DNA from: Azorhizobium sp943371865
Lineage (GTDB): Bacteria; Pseudomonadota; Alphaproteobacteria; Rhizobiales; Xanthobacteraceae
DNA length: 64,000 nucleotides
NCBI RefSeq assembly: GCF_943371865.1
Contig: NZ_CALRWL010000002.1
Span: forward strand, 186,001-250,000
Direction of reading: 5' to 3'
Shown: positions 52,682 to 61,183 of the stretch, piece after piece
Position numbering within the stretch: the stretch's first letter is position 1
How the letters are laid out: each line of letters starts with the position of its first letter
The notes under the pieces: generated by a model
The model's input: the letters and a program-made list of their open reading frames with translations, nothing else
Database searches by the model: none
Told to the model about the DNA's origin: nothing
Translations under genes and position numbers: made by a program

Positions 52682-53515
52682 CTATAGCATCCTGGACAAT
52701 TCGGCGCTGATCTTTTGGGCCGTTTCACGCACCAGCCTTCCGCAGAGTTCGTGGCGCCGCTCGTCGTGCCGGTACACCGGCATACTGATGCTTACCGCCC
52801 CAATGGGCTCCCGAGAACGATTGAAGATCGGGCTGCCGATACAGCGGATGTCCGGCTCGTTTTCCTCGTCGTCGAACGCGAATCCCTGCTCGCGCGTCCG
52901 CTTCAATTCATCTAACAGCGCTGCGGGTGTCGTGAACGTCTTGGCGGTGTGGCGCCTCAGGTCAAGGCCCTTGAGAACGTCCAGGAGCCGTTGATCGGGC
53001 AGCCCGGACAGCCACGCCTTTCCTACGGACGTGGAGTGAAGTTCGACCTGGCCGCCAATACTGGTTTTCATCTGCACCCTGTTGGAGCCTACCAACTTGT
53101 CTATGTAGACCATCCGGTTGTTGCTCGGCACCGCAAGATGCACGGTCTCGTCCGTTGCGTCGCGAAGCGACACCAGAAAATCCCTTGCGATCGTCCGCAA
53201 GTCGGAGTCTTCCCAAGTCTTCGCGGCAAACTGGAGGAGACGTGGCCCCAGACGAAACGTTCCATTCTCTCCTGCCTGCGTGACGAGCCCCTCCGCGATG
53301 AGCGCCGAAACGAGGCGATAGATCGTACCCCGGGGAAACGGCGCGCGCTTTGTAAGCTGCGCGATGTTCAGCGTTCCGGGGGCCTCCGCAATGATTTGCA
53401 GCACCGCCATGAACTTCGAGAACGAGGCCGCTCCTTGCACGTGATTAGGCGCTCCAACATCGCCCTCGTCCTGCGGCTCACTCTTGGTCACGGGAATACC
53501 TCGCAAGCTTGACAT
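52682..53515 (-). CDS. IclR-family transcriptional regulator
   Basis: A 277-residue regulator. Residues 30-90 form the IclR winged helix (AVLQIIAEAPGTLNIAQLTKRAPFPRGTIYRLVSALIAEG), and residues 100-275 the effector domain (ETVHLAVPSNNRMVYIDKLVGS, LHSTSVGKAWLSGLP, CIGSPIFNRSREPIGAVSIS). The start is taken at ATG 53515; GTG 53491 is possible. The IS3 remnant lies 34 bp beyond its stop. The palindrome TGGGCA-GAT-TGTCCA lies 26 bp upstream and recurs in front of two other genes of the locus, so it probably represses itself and the TRAP/dehydrogenase genes. Confidence 0.9.
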   Translation of the reverse strand: MSSLRGIPVTKSEPQDEGDVGAPNHVQGAASFSKFMAVLQIIAEAPGTLNIAQLTKRAPFPRGTIYRLVSALIAEGLVTQAGENGTFRLGPRLLQFAAKTWEDSDLRTIARDFLVSLRDATDETVHLAVPSNNRMVYIDKLVGSNRVQMKTSIGGQVELHSTSVGKAWLSGLPDQRLLDVLKGLDLRRHTAKTFTTPAALLDELKRTREQGFAFDDEENEPDIRCIGSPIFNRSREPIGAVSISMPVYRHDERRHELCGRLVRETAQKISAELSRML

Positions 53516-53540
53516 CGGAACATGACGGCACTACAAAATT

Positions 53541-53565
53541 TGGGCAGATTGTCCACATTGTAGTC
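53541..53565. promoter_or_regulatory. candidate IclR operator, site 1
   Basis: TGGGCA-GAT-TGTCCA followed by CATTGTAGTC. It lies between divergent iclR-type and DUF1330 genes and aligns with sites at 58325, 58702 and 58991 (TGGRCA-N3-TGYCCA). Confidence 0.65.
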
Positions 53566-53612
53566 AACGCGCTTCGTCGGTTCTAGCCGCGTGATCGAGG
53601 AGGATCAACGGC

Positions 53613-53648
53613 AAACTCTCAAACTCTCAAACTCTCAAACTCTCAAAC
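53613..53648. repeat. octanucleotide tandem repeat
   Basis: AAACTCTC is repeated four times without change (53613-53644) and followed by a half unit AAAC. It lies 75 bp upstream of the DUF1330 gene, in the divergent promoter region, where copy-number change could alter promoter spacing. Confidence 0.85.
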
Positions 53649-53722
53649 GCCGAATGTGAATGGATCGGGCCGTCCGCGCCTTCCGTAAGAGAAGGACGGT
53701 AGTTCATGCTTGGAGGAAGCAA

Positions 53723-54013
53723 ATGTCCAAGAAAGGCTACTGGGTTGCAATGGTCGATATTGCAGACCATGAGGGATACAAAGAATACATTGCGTTGAAC
53801 AAGGCGGCGTTCGACAAATACGGGGCGGCCTTTGTTGTTCGCGCCGGACAGAGCCAGGTTATGGAAGGCCCTGACGCGAACCGTCTGGCAGTAATCGAGT
53901 TCAAGGATTATGAGACCGCGCTCGCCTGCTACAACTCTCCCAAGTATCGGAAGGCTATCAAGGCCCGAGAGAAGCATGCCAAGGTGCATCTGGCCGTGGT
54001 GGAAGGTGTCTGA
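53723..54013 (+). CDS. DUF1330-domain protein
   Basis: A 96-residue protein of the DUF1330 family, a ferredoxin-like alpha/beta barrel fold: GYWVAMVDIADHEGYKEYIA, YGAAFVVRAGQSQVMEG, LAVIEFKDYETALACYNSPK. GGAGGAAGC precedes the ATG. The biochemical role of DUF1330 proteins is not known to me; several sit in catabolic operons. It is divergent from iclR and precedes the TRAP permease genes. Confidence 0.85.
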   Translation: MSKKGYWVAMVDIADHEGYKEYIALNKAAFDKYGAAFVVRAGQSQVMEGPDANRLAVIEFKDYETALACYNSPKYRKAIKAREKHAKVHLAVVEGV

Positions 54014-54207
54014 CACCAGACGAATTGCCTGGGGCCTCCTGTCATGCCGGCTGGAGGAATAGTCGCGTTTATCTTGCGCGCAGTTCGACCGGATACGTTA
54101 AGTGGGCCTTACCCACCCAGCCTGCTGGAAGTGCTCGGCTCAAAATCTCCGTATCCTCGTTGGAGTGCGGCGAAAGTCGCATGCGCGCACAACCTGTGTG
54201 AGCGGCC

Positions 54208-54753
54208 ATGTCTTCAGCGTTGCAATGGCTATTCAGAGCTTTTGACGTCTTCGTCGTCATCGGGATGGCTGTCATCAGCCTCCTAATTTTAACAAATGTC
54301 GTGCTGCGCTATGGCTTCAGCTCAGGCATTCCGTTTGCAGTTGAAGTGTCCCGTGTCGTCCTCGTCTGGGTCATCTTCATGGGATCCGTGGTGGCTCTGG
54401 CCAAGGGCGCGCATCTCGGCGTCGAGTCTCTGGTCGTCCGGTTGCCTCGAAGGGCACGTTTCCTCTGCTTTCTTGCTTCTTATGGCCTGATGCTGTGGTG
54501 CTGCTGGCTGCTGGGAGAAGGCTGTTGGTCGCTCACCCTCATCGAGTGGGGCAACGTTCAGGCGCTGTCGGGGATTCCTGTCGGCGCTATCTATGCCGCG
54601 GGGTTCGTCGCCGCGATCCTGATGGCCCTCGTTCTCCTTCTTGATCTGTGGCGCTCGCTGCGCGGCATCCTGCCCGCCCCCTGGTCGGGAGTGGAGCATG
54701 TTGAGCCGCTGCCAGTCGTGCTCCCCCTGCGCGCTTCGGAGGAAACACCGTGA
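54208..54753 (+). CDS. dctQ: TRAP transporter small permease (DctQ-type)
   Basis: A 181-residue membrane protein with four transmembrane helices and the DctQ pattern (VLRYGFSSGIPFAVEVSRVVLVWVIFMGS split across the first two helices; KGAHLGVESLVVRLP). It pairs with the large permease, whose GTG overlaps its stop codon. Together with a periplasmic binding protein it drives Na+-coupled uptake of an organic acid or similar solute. The binding-protein gene is not adjacent but 3 kb away (59090). Confidence 0.88.
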   Translation: MSSALQWLFRAFDVFVVIGMAVISLLILTNVVLRYGFSSGIPFAVEVSRVVLVWVIFMGSVVALAKGAHLGVESLVVRLPRRARFLCFLASYGLMLWCCWLLGEGCWSLTLIEWGNVQALSGIPVGAIYAAGFVAAILMALVLLLDLWRSLRGILPAPWSGVEHVEPLPVVLPLRASEETP

Positions 54754-56027
54754 GCGGCTTGGTATTTATCGTTTCCCTCCTCGGTGCGATGGGCATCGGG
54801 ATTCCCATTGCCTTCGCCCTGATGCTGTCGGGCGTTGCGATGATGCTTCTGATGGGAAATCTGGATTCCACCATCTTGGCACAACGCTTGGTCAATGGCG
54901 CGGACAGCTATCCGCTGATGGCAATCCCCTTCTTTCTCATCGCGGGCGAGCTCATGAACGCCGGCGGCCTCTCCCGCCGCATCGTCAACGTGGCGTTGGC
55001 GCTCGTCGGTCACATCCGTGGCGGCCTCGGTTACGTGGTCATCGGCACGGGCCTGATACTTGCCAGCGTCTCCGGCTCCGCAATCGCGGATACGGCGACG
55101 CTCGCTGTCATGCTAGTCCCGTTGATGCGGGATGCCGGCTACCACATGGGGCGAGCCTCGGGCTTGATGGCCGCGACAGGCATTATCGCACCCATAATCC
55201 CGCCATCTGTCGGGTTCATCATTCTGGGCGTCACCGCAAACATTTCCATCGTCGGCCTGTTCTTCGCCGGAATCGTGCCAGGAGTGATGATGGGGCTGAG
55301 TCTCATGGTCGCCTGGTGGTTCCTCTCCAAAAAGGAGACGGCGACGGTTCGGCTCAAACTGCCGCGCAGGGATCTCCCGAAAACCGTTGTGACCGCCGGC
55401 TGGGCGTTGATGATGCCGGTGATCATCCTGGCGGGACTGCGGTTCGGCATCTTCACTCCAACCGAGGCCGGCGTTGTTGCCGCCGCCTATGCACTATTCG
55501 TGGGGCTGTTTGTCTATCGCGAGCTGACACCGCGGTTGCTCTATGACGCACTGCTCGCGGCCGGGCGCTTGACGGCGGTGATCATGCTGCTAGTCGCAGC
55601 CTCTACTATCTCCGGCTTCATGCTGACCATCTCCAATATGCCTGCCCAGCTCGTCAGTCTCCTCCAGCCATTCATCAACTCGCCGATCCTGCTGATGGGT
55701 ATGATCGTCCTTGCGGTGTTCATCGTCGGCACGGCGCTCGATTTCGCACCCTCCATCACCATTCTCGTGCCCATCCTCATGCCGATCGTCAAAGCGGCCG
55801 GTATCGACCCGGTCTATTTTGGGGTCATCTTCATGATGGTCAACGCGGTCGGCCTGATCACACCTCCTGTCGGAACGGTCCTCAACACAGTGTGCGGAAT
55901 CAGCGGAGTTTCGATGGAGGCGGCAACGAAGGGCGCCATGCCCTATCTTGTGGCGCAGATGCTTCTCATTGTGCTGCTGGTTCTGTTTCCGGCATTGGTG
56001 ACCGTGCCCGCGAGCTGGCTTCGTTGA
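54750..56027 (+). CDS. dctM: TRAP transporter large permease (DctM-type)
   Basis: A 425-residue protein with about 12 transmembrane helices and DctM signatures: GIPIAFALMLSGVAMMLLMG, PFFLIAGELMNAGGLSRRIV, SGSAIADTATLAVMLVPLM, PPSVGFIILG and PPVGTVLNTVCGISG. It starts with GTG at 54750 overlapping the dctQ stop by 4 bp. It forms the elevator-type transport domain. The C-terminus is full length. A hairpin lies downstream between this gene and the convergent SDR gene. Confidence 0.92.
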   Translation: MSGLVFIVSLLGAMGIGIPIAFALMLSGVAMMLLMGNLDSTILAQRLVNGADSYPLMAIPFFLIAGELMNAGGLSRRIVNVALALVGHIRGGLGYVVIGTGLILASVSGSAIADTATLAVMLVPLMRDAGYHMGRASGLMAATGIIAPIIPPSVGFIILGVTANISIVGLFFAGIVPGVMMGLSLMVAWWFLSKKETATVRLKLPRRDLPKTVVTAGWALMMPVIILAGLRFGIFTPTEAGVVAAAYALFVGLFVYRELTPRLLYDALLAAGRLTAVIMLLVAASTISGFMLTISNMPAQLVSLLQPFINSPILLMGMIVLAVFIVGTALDFAPSITILVPILMPIVKAAGIDPVYFGVIFMMVNAVGLITPPVGTVLNTVCGISGVSMEAATKGAMPYLVAQMLLIVLLVLFPALVTVPASWLR

Positions 56028-56072
56028 GGCTCGGACCATTGAGGAGTTCGGCTGGACATTGACGATGGCCTT

Positions 56073-56096
56073 CCGCCGTCCCGACGAGGACGGCGG
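56073..56096. terminator. hairpin between convergent dctM and SDR genes
   Basis: CCGCCGTCC (56073-56081) and GGACGGCGG (56088-56096) form a perfect 9-bp stem with a 6-nt loop. It has no T run, but its position between convergent genes suggests a two-way terminator. Confidence 0.5.
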
Positions 56097-56299
56097 TAGG
56101 GCCCTGACGCGGGAGTTGCGGGCGCTGGCACAACGCAAATCTGAATGCTCGCAGGTATTCGGGAAGTGGATTCCTGTCAAAGAGCGGTTCCGGCCGTGCA
56201 CAGAACGGGCAGGGTGAGGTATACGAGACGCGACCCCATCTCAGTCGGAGAGCCGGGGCAGCCCCTTCCTCCTCTGTGAGATTTCCCGACCGCAGGGCG

Positions 56300-57046
56300 T
56301 CAGAGTCCCCCGGCGACCGTGATCAAGGTGCCTGTCATGAATCCGGAGCCGGGAGACGCGAGCATCAGGGCAGCGCGCGCGATATCCTCGGGCTCCGCGA
56401 TGCGCCCCATGGGCGTTACCGCGGCAATCCTGGCCGGGCGCTCGGGATTTCCGCCTTGTGTGTGTATCCGCGTGTTGGTGGTCCCGACGCGGATGGCATT
56501 TACGCGGATGCCCTCCGGTGCCAGTTCCTTGCCCGCGCCGAAGGTAATGGATTCCACGGCCCCCTTGGTGGCGGCATAGTGGACATATTCGTTGGGGCTG
56601 CCGAGGAAGGCGGCCAGCGACGACATGTTCACGATCGTCCCGCCTTGGCCGCCCTTGCGGGTGGACATGCGTCTCGCAGCCTCCTGGATACAGTACATGA
56701 CGCCGAAGACGTTTATCCTGAAGGCGGTCTCCAGCACCGCAGGCTGCAACTCCTCTATCCTGCCGGCTTTCCCAATGATCCCGGCATTGTTGACCAGGCA
56801 GGTCACTCTTCCAAGTTCATCGTCGCAGGCTCTGAACAGAGCCTGTATGTCCTCCCTCTTCCCCACGTCTCCCTGGACCGCGATGGCCCGTGCGCCCGCG
56901 GCCGAGCAAGCCTCGACGACCTCGGACGCTGCGGCGCTGTCCGAGAGATAGTTTATGCAAACATCATAGCCGTCAGCGGCGAACAGCCTGGCCGTTGCTG
57001 CACCGATGCCGTGGCTTGCGCCCGTCACGATCACGATCGGTCTCAC
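56300..57046 (-). CDS. short-chain dehydrogenase/reductase
   Basis: A 248-residue classical SDR. It has the cofactor motif TGASHGIGAAT, VNNAGIIGKAG, a catalytic Ser in MSSLAAFLG, and Y-A-A-T-K for YxxxK. The C-terminus FMTGTLITVAGGL is typical of the FabG-like group. It shares a strand with the iron-dependent alcohol dehydrogenase 39 bp upstream and probably forms an operon with it. The substrate is presumably a metabolite of the compound taken up by the TRAP system. Confidence 0.9.
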   Translation of the reverse strand: MRPIVIVTGASHGIGAATARLFAADGYDVCINYLSDSAAASEVVEACSAAGARAIAVQGDVGKREDIQALFRACDDELGRVTCLVNNAGIIGKAGRIEELQPAVLETAFRINVFGVMYCIQEAARRMSTRKGGQGGTIVNMSSLAAFLGSPNEYVHYAATKGAVESITFGAGKELAPEGIRVNAIRVGTTNTRIHTQGGNPERPARIAAVTPMGRIAEPEDIARAALMLASPGSGFMTGTLITVAGGL

Positions 57047-57085
57047 GGAACTGCCTCCTCGGTCCTTCCCTGGGGTGTTCTCAGC

Positions 57086-58228
57086 TTAAAAAACGGCCTC
57101 GAGGATCGCGGCGTAGTCTTCCTTGGCCAAGGGACGTGGATTGGTCGGATGACTGTGGTCTGCAATGGCTCGCTCACACACCCAATCGATGACGTGGCGC
57201 GGCACCCCAAGTTCGGACAATTTCGGTGTGATGCTCAATCGACTGTTCAACTCGTCCAGTGCGTCTGCGAGGGTTGTTGCTTCAAGCCCTGCCAGGCTTT
57301 CGAGGTGGCGGACCTTCTCGGCAACTGCTTCGACTTCCACATTCCACCGAAGTACGGTCGGCATCAGGATGGCGTTGAGCGTTCCATGATGAAGCTTCGC
57401 CTCCTTGAGGCCGCCCAGGGCATGGCTCAGCGCATGGACCGCTCCGAGGCCCTTCTGGAATGTCATGCCGCCTTCCAGGGCGCCCATCATGAGTTCGGTC
57501 CGCGCCTCGGCATTCGCGCCATCGGTGTACGCAACAGGCAAGGCCTTCCAGATGCGCTTGAAGCCGTCCGTGGCGATCGCCTCGGCGGGCGGGTTGAAGC
57601 GGGGGGACAGGTACGTTTCGATACAGTGCGACAGTGCGTCGAGACCTGTCGAGGCCGTCAGACCCGGAGGAAGCCCCATTGTCAGGGCAGGGTCACAGAC
57701 CGCTCTGCGCGGGATCAGGAACGGGCTGATGAAGCCGAGCTTTCGGCCGTCATTCAGCGTGATCAGCGCCGCGCGGCCAACTTCGGAGCCCGTGCCAGCC
57801 GTTGTCGGGATGGCCACGAGCGGCGCCACTGCGTTTGTTATGCGGGCTACGCCGCCTAGAATCGCCGCATAGCGCTCCAGTTCGCCATCGTGCGTGGCAA
57901 GCAGAGCCACGCCCTTGGCCAAGTCGATGGGAGATCCCCCGCCGATCGCCACGACGCCATCGCAGCCGCTGTGCCTGTACAGTTCGAGACCAGCAGCAAC
58001 GGCGCTTTCCGTGGGGTTGGTGGGAACGTCCAGGAAGACCGGAGCCGAACTTAGAAACGCAAATCCCGGGCGGTCGAGCAGACCGGCAGCTTTGATGCCG
58101 TGATCGCTGATCACCAGAGGGCGGGACATGCCGAGTTCGCGCAGTGTTTCCGCCAGCGAATCGGAGGCACCCAGCCCGAAATTGATGTTTGTAAGATAGG
58201 TTATGGTATGCACGCTGCCGCTCTCCAT
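57086..58228 (-). CDS. iron-dependent alcohol dehydrogenase
   Basis: A 380-residue group III (Fe) alcohol dehydrogenase. It has the NAD-binding GGGSPIDLAKG, TTAGTGSEV, the metal site region GLDALSHCIETYLS with Asp/His ligands, and HALSHALGGLKEAKLHHGTL with the two further His ligands. The start MESGSVHTITYL at 58228 follows GGGCGGA; an ATG 23 codons upstream is in frame but less likely. It oxidises an alcohol or hydroxy acid, or reduces the aldehyde. Site 2 of the IclR-type palindrome lies about 97 bp upstream. Confidence 0.9.
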   Translation of the reverse strand: MESGSVHTITYLTNINFGLGASDSLAETLRELGMSRPLVISDHGIKAAGLLDRPGFAFLSSAPVFLDVPTNPTESAVAAGLELYRHSGCDGVVAIGGGSPIDLAKGVALLATHDGELERYAAILGGVARITNAVAPLVAIPTTAGTGSEVGRAALITLNDGRKLGFISPFLIPRRAVCDPALTMGLPPGLTASTGLDALSHCIETYLSPRFNPPAEAIATDGFKRIWKALPVAYTDGANAEARTELMMGALEGGMTFQKGLGAVHALSHALGGLKEAKLHHGTLNAILMPTVLRWNVEVEAVAEKVRHLESLAGLEATTLADALDELNSRLSITPKLSELGVPRHVIDWVCERAIADHSHPTNPRPLAKEDYAAILEAVF

Positions 58229-58324
58229 TGATATTCCGCCCACCTGCATCGCTACAGCCATCGTGGCATACGGCATGTCATTGTTTAGCCGACGCATACA
58301 AACGTACGACTGTCAGCACTCTGC

Positions 58325-58349
58325 GCCCACAATGTGGGCATAATGTCCA
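58325..58349. promoter_or_regulatory. candidate IclR operator, site 2
   Basis: On the minus strand it reads TGGACA-TTA-TGCCCA then CATTGTGGGC. GCCCACA/TGTGGGC forms a second dyad within it. It lies about 97 bp upstream of the alcohol dehydrogenase start. Confidence 0.65.
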
Positions 58350-58449
58350 TATATAGGTGTATGCGGAAGTCTTGCCTTGTCAAGCACCGCCTCCGGCTTG
58401 CGGCGATACCGCGGCCGCTCAGCGCCTTGGTTTCAAAACAGAGGTTAGA

Positions 58450-58610
58450 GCATGGATCACCACGCCCTTCCTCAAAGACTGCGCCACAAACGGGAACGTC
58501 GTCTTGGCTTAAGCCAAGCAAATATTGGCTCCCACCCTCGCTTAGGGCGTCGTCGTCATGGACAACGTGCGGGCCGACAAAGGCTGCCGGCGGTCAAGCC
58601 GCGATGGAGG
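58450..58610 (+). pseudogene. eroded IS630-type transposase fragment
   Basis: One frame reads WITTPFLKDCATNGNVVLA, a TAA, AKQILAPTLA, a TAG, then GVVVMDNVRADKGCRRSS. This follows the IS630 family's ...INGExFxxYVExVLxPTLxPGDVVVMDNLxxHK... with two stops and no flanking ends. It is a dead remnant lying between two operator sites. Confidence 0.55.
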
Positions 58611-58701
58611 CGACGGGCGCGAGCTTGCCGCCGATCGCAGGTCTCAGAGAGCGGCGGTGAAGCGTTGACAATTGGTTTTTTGTCTGTCCATCATAGCTTG
58701 T

Positions 58702-58726
58702 TGGACATATTGCCCACATTATGGAC
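58702..58726. promoter_or_regulatory. candidate IclR operator, site 3
   Basis: TGGACA-TAT-TGCCCA then CATTATGGAC. It differs from site 2 (read on the other strand) at only four of 25 positions. Confidence 0.6.
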
Positions 58727-58990
58727 GCGCGCCTCGATTGCAGGTTTGGGTCGCATCCGAGGGATACTTGGAGTGATCTCGTCGATGGCCCGGTCCCTCG
58801 TGGGCGGGCCCTGGGTCTTACCTACCTTTGCGGTGGAGGGAGGGCGTCGGCCAATTTGTTCTGGGGTTACACCCGTCGCAAATTCAGAAATTCGAGGATC
58901 ACACTACCGTCGGTGCCATCTTCAACGTGGAGTTCGCTACAGGTAACGGACTCTTCGCTTCAGCGTAGAAGGCGCGATGCCTCTCCTTTT

Positions 58991-59005
58991 GGACAAAATG
59001 TCCAT
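58991..59005. promoter_or_regulatory. candidate IclR operator, site 4
   Basis: TGGACA-AAA-TGTCCA is a perfect 6-bp dyad located 85 bp upstream of the TRAP binding-protein start codon. Confidence 0.65.
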
Positions 59006-59089
59006 ATCCTAATGTCAGCCCTGTTCCCCTGTTGACGACAGTTTCTGCACCCTTGGTTCTAATAAAAAAATCCAGTGGGAGGTTAAACT

Positions 59090-60085
59090 ATGAAAATAAG
59101 ACTTATAACTGCGGCAATTCTGGGAGTGTTTCTGGCCCCCGCTCTGGCCATGGCTCAGAATCCGCGCCTGGGATACGTGCCTGTAGACGATCATCCCGTT
59201 GGACAAGCTTCGCGGCATTTTGCGAAGCTGGTGGAAGAGAAGACCGGTGGCCGCATCAAGATCGAAACATTCGGCAACGGCCTGCTCGGAAGCGAGCCCG
59301 AGATGCAGGCGTCGGTTCAGGCCGGCTTCATCGACGTCATGGTTGGACCCACGCCGAACCTGGTCGGCGTAGTTCCGCAATTCATGATCTACGACCTTCC
59401 GTTCTTCTATAAGGATTTTGCCGCGGCAGATGCCGTCATGGACGGCGCGGTCGGCGAAAAGCTGTTTGCACAGCTGAAGGAAAAGACCGGCATCGTGGGG
59501 TTGGCTTGGTGGGACAACGGCTTCCGTCACTTGACCAACGCAAAACGTCCCGTCAACACGGTGCAGGATATGGCCGGGCTCAACGTCCGGGTGATACCGA
59601 ACCCACTGTTCATCGCGACTTGGACGGCCCTGGGAACAAATCCGACGCCTCTTCCTTGGCCCGAACTTTACAGCGCGCTGGAAAATCGTGCTGTAGACGC
59701 TCAGGAGACGCCGTACGCTCTGATCTATACCGCAAGGTTCTATGAGGTGCAGAGCCATCTAGCCAAGACTGGCCATGTCTATACGCCGTTCGTTCTTCTT
59801 GCCAGTCGTAAGTGGTTTGGAAGTCTTTCGGAAAAGGACAAGGCTCTGGTCATGGAAGCGGCAAAGGAATCGGCAGCCTTCCAACGCGATCTGTCTCGCA
59901 AGGCGGCCGAGCAGTTGGAGGGGGAGCTCGAAGCGAAAGGCTTCAAGATTACCCGACCCACGCCTGAAGCTATCGCAACCATGACCGGACGCGTTGCGCC
60001 TGTGGTGAAAGAGTACAGCAAAAAAATCGGCGTCGATCTGGTCGAGGAGGCGCGCGCCGCCATGGCCGCGGGTGCCAAGCCGTAA
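59090..60085 (+). CDS. dctP: TRAP transporter substrate-binding protein (DctP-type)
   Basis: A 331-residue exported protein. A signal peptide (LITAAILGVFLAPALAMA) is followed by the DctP fold: HFAKLVEEKTGGRIKIETFG, FMIYDLPFFYKDF, the conserved GLNVRVIPNPLF whose Arg clamps a substrate carboxylate, and NPTPLPWPELYSALENRAVD. GGGAGG precedes the ATG. It delivers a carboxylate-bearing solute to the DctQM permease encoded 3 kb to the left. A strong hairpin follows the stop. Site 4 of the IclR-type palindrome lies in its promoter region. Confidence 0.92.
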   Translation: MKIRLITAAILGVFLAPALAMAQNPRLGYVPVDDHPVGQASRHFAKLVEEKTGGRIKIETFGNGLLGSEPEMQASVQAGFIDVMVGPTPNLVGVVPQFMIYDLPFFYKDFAAADAVMDGAVGEKLFAQLKEKTGIVGLAWWDNGFRHLTNAKRPVNTVQDMAGLNVRVIPNPLFIATWTALGTNPTPLPWPELYSALENRAVDAQETPYALIYTARFYEVQSHLAKTGHVYTPFVLLASRKWFGSLSEKDKALVMEAAKESAAFQRDLSRKAAEQLEGELEAKGFKITRPTPEAIATMTGRVAPVVKEYSKKIGVDLVEEARAAMAAGAKP

Positions 60086-60099
60086 GGGGCACGTCTATG

Positions 60100-60130
60100 G
60101 CGCCGGAGCCTAGTTCGCCTGCTCCGGCGC
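60100..60130 (+). terminator. hairpin terminator after dctP
   Basis: GCGCCGGAGC (60100-60109) and GCTCCGGCGC (60121-60130) form a perfect 10-bp stem with an 11-nt loop, between convergent dctP and lysR. There is no T run beyond TC. Confidence 0.65.
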
Positions 60131-60190
60131 TCATTCGCAGAAGCATAGTCCGCCTGATTCAGTTTGAAGCCGCGTGCTGCGCGCGCGGTG

Positions 60191-61090
60191 CTACTGACCT
60201 TGGGCCAAGGCCGCGCTCTGCTCGTGATGACTCTCGAGCAGCACGGCCGACAATGCCAGAATTTTTGCTTGTGGTGCTTCCTTACGCCATACCAATCTTG
60301 TCTTCACACGCCCAAATTTCCCGCGCAGCTTGTGAACACAGAGGCGGTCGCGCTCGGTGTATGTGTCGAGCACGCTGTAAGGCACGAGCGCTACACCCAT
60401 TCCGACGGCAACACAGCCGAGGATCAGGTGATACGAGCCGACTTCCACGACCCGCTCCGGGACGACGTGGCCGCGTGCAAACCAATCCTCTAGTCGTTTG
60501 CGGTGCGGGCATCCGGGGTGAAACGCGAGAATGGATTTCGAAGGAAGGTCCTTCGGTGACGTGATCGGACCGTGCTTGACTTCGGCGACGATCACGAGCT
60601 CTTCATCGTAGATCGCCATCGTCTCCAAGCGGCGGTCTGATACAGGGTCGGCAATCAACGCGGCATCAAGTTCGCAGTTGAGGACCTGATTGACCAAGTC
60701 TCGCGGATCTCCAGAATAAAGTTCCAGCGCCACGTCTGGATATCTCTCATGGAAGCGACCGAGAGGCCCAGGGAGACGGACCGCTGCCGTGCTTTCCATC
60801 GCACCAAGCCTCAAAACACCCATTGGTTGGTCCGTCTGAACCGCGCTTGCTGCCTCATTCGACAACGCCAGGATGCGGTCCGCATAGCCGACCAATATCT
60901 TTCCGGCCGGCGACAACTGCAGCCGTCTTCCCTCGCGCAAGAAGAGTTGGACGTTGAGCTTCTCCTCCAAGGCTTGAATGCGCGATGTGACGCTCGACTG
61001 TGCTCGGTGCAGAACCTCGGCCGCGCGAATAACCCCACCGGTGCGGACGACGGCCAGGAAAACGGTCAGGTCGGAAATCTCCACAGGCAT
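60191..61090 (-). CDS. LysR-family transcriptional regulator
   Basis: A 299-residue LTTR. The winged helix (FLAVVRTGGVIRAAEVLHRAQSSVTSRIQALEEKLNVQLFLREGR split over residues 10-55) is followed by an effector domain with LRLGAMESTAAVRLP, YSGDPRDLVNQVL and VAVGMGVALVPYSVL, close to the CbbR/CysB-like type that senses small metabolites. It is divergent from the hydroxyisobutyrate dehydrogenase-like gene, and an inverted repeat lies between them, so it probably controls that gene and the DMT transporter. Confidence 0.9.
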   Translation of the reverse strand: MPVEISDLTVFLAVVRTGGVIRAAEVLHRAQSSVTSRIQALEEKLNVQLFLREGRRLQLSPAGKILVGYADRILALSNEAASAVQTDQPMGVLRLGAMESTAAVRLPGPLGRFHERYPDVALELYSGDPRDLVNQVLNCELDAALIADPVSDRRLETMAIYDEELVIVAEVKHGPITSPKDLPSKSILAFHPGCPHRKRLEDWFARGHVVPERVVEVGSYHLILGCVAVGMGVALVPYSVLDTYTERDRLCVHKLRGKFGRVKTRLVWRKEAPQAKILALSAVLLESHHEQSAALAQGQ

Positions 61091-61140
61091 ATCTCCATTT
61101 CCGAATAGTTCGTTCTCGAAAATTCATTATCTGAGATATG
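61088..61140. promoter_or_regulatory. inverted repeats in the lysR divergent promoter
   Basis: CATATCTC (61088-61095, overlapping the lysR start codon) and GAGATATG (61133-61140) are perfect inverted repeats. A smaller palindrome ATCTGAGAT (61129-61137) lies nearest the rightward gene. These are candidate LysR sites. Confidence 0.45.
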
Positions 61141-61183
61141 TCGTGTTGTCTAAAGTCCCATTTCCACATGCAAGGGACTATTT

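Larger units (their letters stand above)
58229..59089. other. 860-bp divergent intergenic region
   Basis: The gap between the leftward dehydrogenase and the rightward TRAP binding-protein gene holds three IclR-type sites (58325, 58702, 58991) and an eroded IS630-type transposase piece (58450-58610). No intact gene is visible. Confidence 0.6.

Noticed and set aside
56063..56216. A 50-codon plus-strand frame after dctM (MAFRRPDEDGG...)
   Set aside because: No ribosome binding site; the hairpin 56073-56096 lies within it, making a terminator more likely than a gene.
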